A stretch of 64,000 bases of DNA from Temnopleurus reevesii (lineage: Eukaryota > Echinodermata > Echinoidea > Temnopleuroida > Temnopleuridae), in NCBI GenBank assembly GCA_036244855.1, contig BQKZ01000571.1, forward strand, positions 63,603-127,602, given 5' to 3'. The notes beneath the pieces are model-generated. The model was not told where the DNA came from, made no database searches, and saw nothing but the letters and a program-made list of their open reading frames with translations. Below, piece after piece: positions 37,927-49,900 of the stretch. Position numbers and translations under genes: made by a program. How positions within the stretch are numbered: the stretch's first letter is position 1; each line of letters starts with the position of its first letter.

Positions 37927-40900
37927 CTAGGTGGATGAAATGGTGCAGTTAGAAAGAAAAGAGAAAAGAGTGCAAAGATTGAGAAGAAAATGCAAACACA
38001 CATAGACATAGAGAATAGAAACAAATCTCAATCAAGAAAATGGACAGGTTCAATCATGACACATCACATGATTATGTGTGAATGTGTGTGTTGAATGTTA
38101 TCAACTTTCTTTGATCAATACTGCATATTGAAATGAAAAAGCAAGAAAGAATTCAAAGCATTATTGCACTTAAGCAAAGTTTGTTTTTGAGGGTTTTTTT
38201 TTTTTTATACATACAGTATATTTAGGACATCATATCCATGTTATCTCACAATATACTTTTACAACTTGACAAGAATTATTACTATGCAAGGTGATATTCT
38301 TGATTATTACATCAAAGGAAGTTTACAACAGAATGGATGACAACATGAAATACAATGTTCCAACTTGATCACTGTGCAAAATAACATGTGAATAATCACA
38401 ATGTTTATATGCAATACAGATATGTAAATGTAATGACAAAACATCTTTTTAAAGTAATGTTTCATGTTATATCATATCATAATTGAAATTAAACAATTTG
38501 TTTCTTTCAGAAATTGAGGGTAGAATTTGCAAATGCACCATTACTTCTGAAAGATGAATAATTCAAAATACTGTCAGTATAAAGTGTCAGAGGAATATAC
38601 CAAGAATATGTATTTGCGATAAAGATTTTGTATATATGTTTAGAAACATCTGAAAGGAAAACCTTTCGAATGTCATGCATTATTGTCATAATCATTAATG
38701 GACTTCAAATGAATTGGTAGTCCTCATGAAATCAGTGTAGTATGGCACATTACATAAATCCCATGAAGTGATGACTAATTGACATTGTTTAAATTTCTGA
38801 CTTTGAGTGTGATTTCAAGTTTATATGATTCACCGACTTGTTACGGGTATGTTTAGACCGCTTCTATACACACATAACTTTAAATATGTATATTTTGCTA
38901 GGAAGTATTATTGTTAGAGTTTGCAATTTAGAAATCAGAAAGCTAATTATTGTGTTATATAACCATTGTACACCCAGTATCAGTAATACAAGCCTTGGAA
39001 AAAATCCAAATGACAGGGAGAGAGAGAGAGAAAGAGAAAGAGAAGGACAAGCCTCAGAAGTAAATAAAAAAGAGAGAAGTTAATCGTAAGCTATTTGCTT
39101 GGTTAGAATAACAGTATTCACTTTTGAATAGATCAATTCAATATTATGACATATTGAATTATGTGCACACCCTAAAATAAGGTAATACTGAAAGTGTAAT
39201 TTGGACTCGTATTAACACACACATCTTTTGTTACGCTAAGCATGAAGTGTCAAAGGATAGTGGTGGTGAGAGTGATACACAGTGTATACAAGTGTTATAT
39301 TTGTGCGTGATAAGAATTGTGTTATATCACATCATACTGATCCTACCTTGTGTGTGTGATTGTATTTATTATGCTGACTCCTGAGGAAGGAAGAATTGAT
39401 TAGAATACAGGTTTTATAAATATCATCATATTAGAATGGTGAACAAATGTTTTGAGGATAGAGGTAAGACTAAATAAATTCTCCCCATCGTATATAGCTC
39501 TCCGAATCTGAACGCATGCGTCGGACTAGTTATTTTGGCCCAGATTCTTGGCACAGGTACTTCCGGTAACATTCGCGCGTTTTCAAAAGTGTATTGCTTT
39601 CTACGGTAAACTTCGTCAGCGGCTTGTAGTGTCATATTTTTTCATCTATTTTTGCGAATAAAAGCATAGTTTTATATATTTGTTATATGGGTTTCTTTTG
39701 CGAAGCGGCCCAATGCTGGGCTTCCAACGCAAAACAAAGAAATGACGCTAAATACGTGCCAAATCCAAAGTGCGTGATATCGATATCACAAGGTGATATC
39801 GGGTGATATCGGCTATATGCGATAGGGAGAATTGACTTAATGTTACCAAAGAATACACAAAAGTATCAAAATAATGAATGCGAATGTTAAATAAGTTTTG
39901 TAAAGGTGGATGTGCTTGTCACATAAACCTGAAAAGACTGTATAATGGAATGGGTTTTTTTTATATCAATTGAATTGACTTGGTAACTCTGAAATGCATT
40001 TGAAAATATGCTATGCATTTTGTTCTATGTGAATTTCCAATGCTGGTAGAAAATTTGTATGACCTTAATGTAACAATAGAGTTTTTCGTTTTAGATTATT
40101 TTGTTTTCAAATTAATTGATTTGATGATTCTGGAGAGTGCTAAAAATAAGTTCAGCATTTTGTTGTGTGTATATTGAAAGTGCTGGTAACAATATGGGGC
40201 TACTTGTTCAACAATTTGAAATCACCGTCTCCTTGCAAAGTCCGGTAAATTACTTACAGCACTTCTAATACCACCTTGTACCTTTGCTTGAAGGCATGTA
40301 TTCTGATATCAGGTTTAAACTAGAGTTTAAATCTGTGGTTTAAGTATGGGAAGCCACAAGAGACTTGAATCTATAACAGTCAGTGTTTAATTTACCAGCA
40401 CATTTGGCACTCATAGTATTAAAAACTGTCTTGGAACAAAAACTGAAATAGTTTTCTACATTATTTGAGCATGGAAAAAGAGAGCAGCTAACATAAGAAT
40501 TATAGAGTTTAAATAAAGTTTTGGCACTTTAGGCTTCCCATACTTAAACCGCAGATTTAGACACGAGTTTAAGTTAAACCTGATATCAGAATACGGCCCA
40601 AGCAGTTTAACAGAATTAGCAAGAAGATAGAGATGCTGAATTGTCGCATGACTGGGAACTGAATGACTACATAGTTGAAGTTTAACTTATTCATTATGCA
40701 ATTACTTTTGAATCCGAAATAAGTGAATAGGATGAATCAGAAACGAACTAGAGCTAAGCTTACCTGTGTCTGTTCTGCAGGTGCCTCTGCTTCTGCTGCC
40801 GGCGCTGCCTCCGCTTCCGCCGGTGCAGCTTCCTCCGTCTGTGGCGCATCTTCCGTTGCAGCTGGCGCTTCCTCACCCTGAGTCGCTGCCTCCTCCTGCT

Positions 40901-43900
40901 GTGCTGCCTCAGCTTCAGGTGCATCCCCTTCAGCCTTGGGCACCTCCTCGGCCTGCGCGGCGTCAGATTCAGCCGGTGCCTCACACTCGGCTGCCGGTGC
41001 CGCTTGCTAATCCTGAGGTGCCTCCTCGGTAGCAGCTGGTGCTTCTTCTTGAGGTGCAGCGCCCTCTGCTGGGGCTTCGCTGCCAGTCTCGCTCTTACTC
41101 TCCTTCATGTGTTTTCTCGTCATCATACCCTGAGATTGAGAGGAGTCGTAGAAAATATTTGAAAATGGATTTATGCTATAACCAGAGTTGTTAACCATTC
41201 CGGAACATGCCGAGGTCAAAATTGAAATATGAATCATGCAAAAGCTGAACAAAAGTGAGAGCACACTTGACAATAGCCATAAAATCAGCAAGTCATTAGT
41301 GATGAAAGCTTGAATTTATATATAACTTCATGCACATTCCAAAATGATTTGCAGCTCTCTATAACTCCCATAATCAATTTAGATTTAAAAAAGACATTAG
41401 CTCGACAGTTCATCATTGTTTCTATTTTTCTATTTTTCTCTGTAAGCAGACCTCCAAATAATTCAGACCGCAAGGTTCAATGATAAATCTCAAAAACAAG
41501 AAAGGAAAACAATTGATTACAAAATGTACAGTACAGTTTTTAAACAAATATAGATCTACAGAGTGTGCAGTGATATAAAAAAGTAATGAGCTTCCCTACA
41601 AATACAAATACTGTCATAAACTTTGCTGTAAGAATAGTTTAAAATAACTCTTTATATTAGATGACATTTGTATAGAAAAACTTTAAAAGGTCAGATTTGG
41701 ACACATTTTGATTTTTGGGTTCCCATGGGTTTATGTAATTCATGTTGTTACCGCAATACACTAATGAATGTACCTTGAATCCGGCTTGGATCTTGACAGC
41801 CGCATCCTGGACACTAGGGTCGTTGAGATCGATATCAACTTCCTCTTCTTCTTCCTTTGGCGCTTCTTCTGCAGCAGGCGCTGCTGGTTCTGCCGCTGCT
41901 TCAGTCGTTTCTGCAGCCTGGGGAAAAAGGGTGAAGAATCTTGTTAGAAGGAGCAGATGTGATCATTTAATGGGGTATCTATAAGTAGATAGCTTTAATA
42001 ATGTGGTGTAATTGTAGTGTCGTTGAGATCGATGTTCATTGATTCTATGCCGTCTTTCTGGGCTTCTTCTGTAGCAGGAGCTGCTGTTTATTCTGTTGCT
42101 TCACTTGATTCTGCAGCCTGGGGGAAAAAGGCAAATAATCTCGTGAGTGGGGGCATAAGTGATCATTTAATGGGTTATCTATAAATAGATAGCTTTATTA
42201 ATGAGATGTAATTGTAGTGTCTTTGAGATCGATGCTGACCTACTCTATGCTGTCTTTCTGGGCTTCTTCTGTAGCAGGAGCTGCTGGTTCTGCTGCTGCT
42301 TCAGTCGATTCTGCCGCCTGGCGGGGGAAAGGGAAAGAATCTTGTGAGTTGGGGCAGAAGTGAACACTTATAATATTGGGATATCAATAAACGGATTCTC
42401 TTAATAATGGGGTATAATAGTAGGGGTATTTAGATCACTATCAATTTCCTCTTCTCCCTCTTTCTGGGCTTCCTCTGTAGCAGGAGATGCTGTCATCTCT
42501 GCAGCCTGTACAGGAAACGTTAGTAGGGTATCTTTACAAAGACAATAATATAGAAATATTGAATATTAATTAGCTAAGTATGCGCATTTAGTACGCGCAT
42601 CGGGCGATGGGGTTTTAAAGCTGCCTTGCTCAGATGTCTGATGCAGTTAAAAATAATTGTGGCGTATACCTCCAATTCAATCCTTGACTTCTTAACTTTT
42701 TTACTTTATCTTTATTAAAAAAGGACCTAATCGTGCTCATCAAATCCATTCTGGTAGAGCCCATAGAAGTCTTGGGGAGCCTGCATTCTCACTTTGAAGT
42801 TTTACGAACAATGCAGGTAAAGAAGCACACACGGCCGAGTATATACTGCATGTAACTTATTGATCTCCCTTTGCTTGTAAAAAGTTGTGTTTCAACATTG
42901 ATAAGCAATTTAAGTATTCCTGCACAATAATTATCTCATTTCAAGCAACTAACTTACCGGTTCTTCAGGTTTGGCTTCCCCGTCAGCAGCAGGTGCCTCG
43001 GTCTCCGGTGACCCATCCTCCTCCTTAGCTGAACCTTCTCTCTTTCCTTTCCTAACCATCATTCCCTTGAACCCAGCCTGGATCTTAATTGCTGCTTTCT
43101 CCACCTCTGGATCCTCCAGGTCGATATCGACCTCCTCCTCCTCCTCCTGCGTTGGAGCGGCGGCGGCGGGTTCTGTCGTTGAGGCATCTGCGGGAGTTTG
43201 TTCGGCTTGTGACGTTTCTTCTGTAGGCGCTGGTTCCTGTTGGCTCGGTTCTGCCGGTTCTGCTGCGTCTGCCGTCTGAGAAGAAACAAAATAGTTTATT
43301 CATAATTAGATAATAGCCCATTCCCGCACTCAATGACATTCTTTAAATGAAAAGCCTGCAACTCTTTCTGAAGTATAAATCTATCAAAGTGCAAGGTCAA
43401 AAAATATCTTCTGGAACGCCAAAATATCTTTCAGAATGCCACAGTATCAATTCATGATACCATTTACGGAGTAATATTTATGGTTGAAAATTTGTTCATA
43501 AAACTTTTATAATGGTTTTTGTGACTAGAGAATAACTTCAATGAAAGAGAACGTGGAAAAACCCTTATCCTTTTCTCTCAATTTCTCTTTCTCTCTCCCT
43601 CTCCTTCTCTTTGCTTTTCCTCCACTTTTCTCTATTTCTCCATTTTCTTGTTCTCTCCCTTTCTCTGTTTTCTACGAAAGGGTTAAAATTCAACCTCCTG
43701 CAACACCTTGCATACAAGGTTTCTACAGCTGTTTTCAATACCCCCTTATTGTTTTGGCTGCCCTAGTTCCCTACCCACACATTTAAGGACAAGTTGCTCG
43801 AGGTATTTCAAACTGCATGTGCCTTGAAATCATTATGAATCATTTTCAACAACCAGCAAAAATAACATTTGTATAGAGTCTGTTCTCCTTTAAATACACG

Positions 43901-46900
43901 CAATCAATTAAATTGAGTCAAGAAAGGGGAAATCCAACAGTATCTTGGGGCAATAAAAGTCTCTCTTTAACAATAGGGTTTAGTTCTGAATGAACTTTTT
44001 CTTTTGGGGGTATTTTTAGAATCATAAAAAAATACCCTCCAGAATATTTCAGTCTCCATATATGTTTTGGATTATCCCCAATTCCACCCTCTCCTCTCCT
44101 TTCTTTATATTTATTTTTACTTTTGTTGTACACAACAGAAAAAAATCCTGTTAATGGCCCCACTTTCTACAAGAAGTATGCAAGTTTCTGCAGCAGGTAA
44201 TTAAACCCTCATGTTTCCTGCACTAATTCCCCCTATATTGCGTGATACTATTCAAGGAGAGTTTTATGCATGTTTTTTAGAAAGGTATACCTTTGTTCCT
44301 CAAAACATTATTTCATCAATGTCAACAATCAGTCTAACTATCAATCTTTAGAGAGTTTCCAAGTTTAAATTGGCTTCATACTATCTCTCTTTTCTTATCT
44401 TTCCTCTCCCTTTTTTGTTTTGTTTGTAACTAAACAAGTTCCTCCTTTTAGGTCTTAAACTAGATTCACTTTCTCCTCTATTTCTAAAAGGGCATGTACC
44501 TTAAAATCATTGTTTCAAGCAAAAGCTATGAGTCATTTTCAACAGCTAGTCAACGTAACATTCTTTCGTGTCTGTTCATCTTTAAATAGGCCATCAAGGT
44601 AAATGATATTAATTCAGTCCAGATTGAGGGTAATCCCCCAAATATCCAAAGTCAAAATGAGTCATCCACTAACAAGAATGGCATAGTTCTAAATGAACTC
44701 TCTTGGGAATGATGTTCAAATCATCATGATAAAATGTCTACAATAATTAATCTCCACATATATGAAATTAATTCAAAGTAGAACATATTTTCATGCAGAA
44801 TTTTTTATTCCACATAAGCCGGGCTAAAGCAAGGGTAATAATAATGCAAAGCGCCTTGAGCACTCCGCAGAGTGGATAAGTGTGCTATATAAATTGCATC
44901 TATTATTATTATTATTATTATTATTTTTATCATACTAATATTTGCATGAGCATGTGTATTTCTTTTTTATAAAGAAAGTGTGAAGTGTCTAACATGAAAT
45001 TTATCATAAATATTCCAGAATTTTCAATTTTGTTTAAATAAAGTTTATTTACCAGACCAACGTACCATTTGTAGAAATTAAGTGCTGTGAAGTTTCACTC
45101 AAACAAACAGTTGAGCAAACATAATGTTATTTGTGGGGATGTATCTATCGTTATTTACAAGGAAAATTAATCTCCAAACACGCTTTCCCAATGTTTTTAT
45201 CTTTTTTCACAATATCTTACATTCCAACCTTTCAACACTGAAGAAAGAGAAATGATATTGACAAATATTTCTTTAAAAAAAATCATTGAAAGTGATATTC
45301 ATCCATCATAATGTATTTGATATAGATCTCCTTTTTACTTTGTTTTAAAACTTAATGAATGCAGATTAATAAAAGCCTAATCACTCAATCAACTAATACA
45401 GTAGTTATAGAACGAAAGTAATCTCCAAAATCATGTTCACCTTTAGTTTTTATTTGAATGCAACGAAATCCCAAATAAGTAACCTTCGATATTTACATCA
45501 TAACCACACCTTAAGAGAAGGTGAATAAATTCTGTGTGCCATAACCAGATTGGGTATTAATCTTGTGACATTTTCTAGAACAAGTTGTCATGCCTACAGG
45601 CAAATATTTCAGACCATGTGCTCATTTCAAATTCTATTTTCAAAGTGAAATGAATGAAAAACATTCTTCATTATGAGCCTCACTGCCTTGATATTCAATT
45701 ATCAAGAGGCTCATTACATACCTTTGCTGCAAATCATATGTCAGGGGGACCTTAGGGAAAACATGTTGTGACTAAAATTATCCCCACAGGTACATGCAGT
45801 GAATTTGAAGACATTTTTCACACTTAATGAGGTTTCATATCTCTTTATCTCATTTTGAGGGAGAAGAGTCTTTCTTTTACTTTCAGTATGAGAACAGTTT
45901 TTGATCATTACTGCTGCCTCTAAATTGACGATGTAAGACTATGTTAGTAAATTAATAATATTAAACCAAAAAGGGTATGAAGAGGAAAATAAGTATCATT
46001 TACCGCAAAATGAAACGCAAAAATTGTAGTCATATTCATTTATAGGAGGATTCAAACAAATCTTGAACAGGGGGTTTCAACTCTTTGTAATAAAGATTTT
46101 TAAAAATTAAAAATCAAATAATACATACTACTCCAAATGTTTTGGTGGGGAATATATATAGAATAGAGGATGACAAAATGGAAAAATACTAATCCTTCAA
46201 ACTCTTCTTGCTGTGACTTATCATCTGATGGGAATATTTACTTAGCAATACTGGTACTCTAACATCACTTTTAAACAAATACAATAAAGTATTTGCAGAC
46301 AGGCATTTCCTCTTGTAGAAACCACAAAAGCGTACATCTCCTCAGCCTCATAATTCTAGGTCTATTTTGGCACAAGTTTAATGCAAGAAATCCCACCTCT
46401 ATTTCCCCCTATAAAGCCCCAAAGGACAATGACTTGCTCTGTACCAGATTTTCCCCTCTGGTGTTTGCCAAGTTCATACAGAATTATTCAGGATACTGCA
46501 GCATTTCTACAATCCGAATGTACTTGTTTTAACTTTAATTTTACTTATCTTTTCAAATATGACTATAATAGAAACCCCCTGTGTCGTACAGAAACATACT
46601 CAAGGAAGTCATTAATGGAAAATGTGGTCACATTTAAAAAAATTAAAAATCAGCACTTCGGGGGAAAAAGTATTTCTATTTTGATGTTCCTTTCAAATGT
46701 TTAAATCGCACACCTTATGATGGCGCCCACCTCCCCTCACGGCAATACAAGAGTTGCAAAATAGACATGCTGCTATAGCCAAGGTGTAAATTCAATTCAA
46801 TGAGAATTCCATGAATTTTCCATGATTTTTCCCAAATTTCCAAATTCCCTCATTTTTCCACTTTCAATAACCACAAATTTTTCCAGGATTAAAGAGGTCA

Positions 46901-49900
46901 TACTGTGAGAACACAATAGCGCTACTCTCTATACAAAGCGGCATCCCATTCCATGCTTTTGGAATGTAGCATTTTGGGGACTACACTTTTTGGATGCCCT
47001 CTAGTAGATGGGACAGTGTCATTCAAAGGGGTTGTTCATCCAAAGTTGAAATTGATCAGAAAGTTCTGCAAATTAAAAAAAAAAATTTAAATAAACAAAA
47101 AAAAAAATTTAAAAAAAAAAACAAAAAAAAAAAAAATTAAAAAAAGTATAAAAAAAAAAAAAAAAAAATAAAAAAAAAAAAAAATAAAAAAAAACAAACA
47201 ATAAAGGATCATAATTCTTACCGTTGATGAATCTGATTTTTTGGCTGACATGTCTTTTCTCGTTTTGAAACCCTTGAACGAGGACTGGATTTTGATGGCT
47301 GCTTTCTCGACCTCTGGGTCATTGAGGTCAATGTCTACTTCCTCTTCCTGCGGTTGCTCCTGTACAGTAGCTGCCGGTTCTTGTGCACCGCCCTCTGTTG
47401 TCGTCTCACCCTCTCTGAAAAAAAATTATATATATAGCCAGTTCAGCATGGAAACTGGAAAGGGAAAAAACTATGACTGTCCTCACTATCTGCAAATGAA
47501 AATAGCATTGGAACATAATTGAAAAAATATAATGCATAAATAAAGATTCATGCAAACACTTAATCTAACCCTAACTCTGTATTTTGAAACACCAAAAAAA
47601 CTGTAATTAGGGCGGTGTTTCACCAAATCGTTCTTAAAGATACACACATCTTTAAGAAAGACTGGAGTACTTTAACGAATGCAATCAGCACAAGAACTGG
47701 TACCTTTCATGCGTAAACTCTTTTTTTAAGTCTGTCATCACTTGGTGAAACCCCGCTCAGGCACGCACGATCGGCCAGGAGTAGGGGTAATGAGGACCTT
47801 GATCCCCCTCCCATTCTGGTAGAAATTAAGTACATAGGGGTGCAAAATTATGAAGTAAAATTACAATGAGCAAATAAATAGTGCAATAGTATAATATCAA
47901 TAAATAAGCAAGCCTATAAATAAACCAATAAAGTAATAAATAAATGAATGAATATAAATTTTAGATAAATAAATGTAAAGTCAACCAAAAAAAATGAAAA
48001 AAACCCATAAGTTTGACTAAGTAGATTAATAACCCCATGCCTTCAAACTTGTGAATATAAATTTTAAACAATGCCTCCGGCATAAAGATATATTTAAAAA
48101 CCCAACAAAAATGTTCATTCAGGATGCTTATATAAGCACTCATACAGCTTTGCCATTGAAAAATAGAAGCTGGTGCCTGCACTCAGCAATTAAATATGTT
48201 TAGTTTGTTTTGTAACAACTTATGTATGTTTGTTTTTAACTATTTGAATCTGGAAATAAAATTTACACGTAAGTTTAAATTGTCACAAATTTAACCAAGT
48301 GCAAAATGGAATTGAAAAAAAAAAGACTTCAGAATAGAAAACCTCAAAATGGTGCAAAATATACGTGATGATATAATAAAGAAGAGTGGTAGAACAGAAT
48401 TCAATTAGGAAGAACTAAACAGTGCCTCGTTCTTGCAATAACCATAATTTGATTGAGAGTGCACAGTAACAAAAGAGAGTAACCAGTGCTGGCAAGAACT
48501 TCAAACCAAACGTTTTCTCATGAATAAGTGGCATGCAGGAGATGTATAATTAAATTTGAATGGAGAACTAAACAAATGTGCCTTTATCTTGTGTGACTAC
48601 AAATTGTAATTCTGGAGGTAATAATTGTGGAGGAGGGGGGTATTCATGCAACATTTTCGAACATGCATGTACACTGTACAGGGGAATAATTTTCCTGGTA
48701 TTGCATCGCAGTTTTCTATGCATTTTAGCATGATTGCTACACAAAAGGTGTTCTGTATAGCAACTTTTAACATACAACTATATTGTAGAGTGTTGAAAAT
48801 GTTACCTCAATGTCCAAAAGTGCTAATCAAATATGAAAAGTAAAATTATTCCCGGCTGTACAACAGCAATAAAATGAAATTAAATAAAGTGCAAAACAAA
48901 GGTGCACAAAAAAGTGGCTCTCAATTCAAAAGGTGTGAAGAAAGGAAACTAAGGAGTAACCCAAAAGTATCAATCACACCTAAACTAGCTAAAAATTAAA
49001 ATTGACTCATAAGATCAGCTTTGTAACTCAGAATTCTTTGCGTACCTGTTATCACTAAGAAGCTTAGGGCAACAGAATCAATGCATCACAGCCAGGGTAA
49101 TCAAGCTACATTGTAGAGCACTTAAGGATGACTGCTACTTTATAGTGATAACAAGTAGCTAAGAATCCAGACTTTCATTGTAGATGACAAAGTTGTCAAT
49201 CATTGTTTGTTGTAATTACCTTTTACGTGCAGGCAATCAGGAACTTGCATGTTTTAAAGAATTATACCTGATCTTGGGGTATACCAGAAACCATGATCTT
49301 TACAAAACAGGGTTCATGCTTTCTCATTTTATGAACGAGTAAAGTTCTGAAGGTAAAAAATAGTAGGATGTAAAGTCTAGAATTAACTTTACATAGCCTC
49401 TTATTGCTTTCATCTTCTTTGAAGCTATAATGTTTTATTTTATTTTGTATTTTTTAACTGGTATCAAAATAAAGATATATGAAAACTAAGTTCTTTGGAA
49501 TAATGGTGTTATTTTGACAAAATTGTTCTTTTCTTGAGATACAGAAACATTTGAAGAGAATTTTGTTAAAACACGTGGAGCAAATTGAGATAAATTCAAG
49601 CTGTGCCAAAATTTTTTTATTTTTCAAGGGTGTCTAACAATTCCCTATCAGATATAGGAAATAACATTTTCATTACTTCAGAACTTTACTTCATCCAATA
49701 CAAAAATACTAAAAGTGTGATTAGGAAAACTCAACCAAAACAATGTTAGACGCACTTCAAAGCATGAACACGCTTTCGAGCCTCATACCCCCGATAGGCA
49801 GCCTGGATTGTGACAGCCGCGTCTTCTGCGGAGGGTTTGGCATCGGGTACGGTTCCGGGTCGCGATGATTCGCGTGACTGGTGACCTCTGACCGCGGACT

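Larger units (their letters stand above)
37927..40763 (-). other. SPA17 intron 7
   Basis: 2.8 kb, GTAAGC to CTAG. Mostly AT-rich; holds a CpG cluster (39490-39620), a small hairpin at about 39688-39726 (TTTTGCG/CGCAAAA with GGCCCA/TGGGC), GATATC palindromes at 39777-39815 and the family J element (40298-40594). Confidence 0.8.
41918..42957 (-). repeat. SPA17 intron 5 with tandem units of about 200 bp carrying exon-6 remnants
   Basis: 41918-42505 consists of three direct repeats, each with intron sequence (GTGATCATTTAATGGG, ATCTATAAATAGATAGC) and an exon-6-like part. 42506-42957 has no recognised content. Confidence 0.85.
43276..47221 (-). other. SPA17 intron 4
   Basis: 3.9 kb, GTAAGA to TCTCAG. 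AT-rich with a retroposon tail (44812-44931) and a long A-rich tract (47068-47205). No further exon supported. Confidence 0.8.
47415..49755 (-). other. SPA17 intron 3
   Basis: 2.3 kb, GTGCGT to TTTCAG. Contains the family B MITE (47610-47757) and a family K repeat (48670-48775). Otherwise nothing recognised. Confidence 0.8.

Noticed and set aside
40737..41984. ORFs beginning in exon 7 or crossing the exon 6 donor, such as 40766-41032 plus and 41742-41984 plus
   Set aside because: They ignore consensus splice sites and are antisense or off-frame to the SPA17 model.
43059..43339. Arg/Gln-rich minus-strand ORFs at exon 5
   Set aside because: Wrong frames; the phase-0 frame encodes VDIDL and an IQ motif and fits both splice sites.
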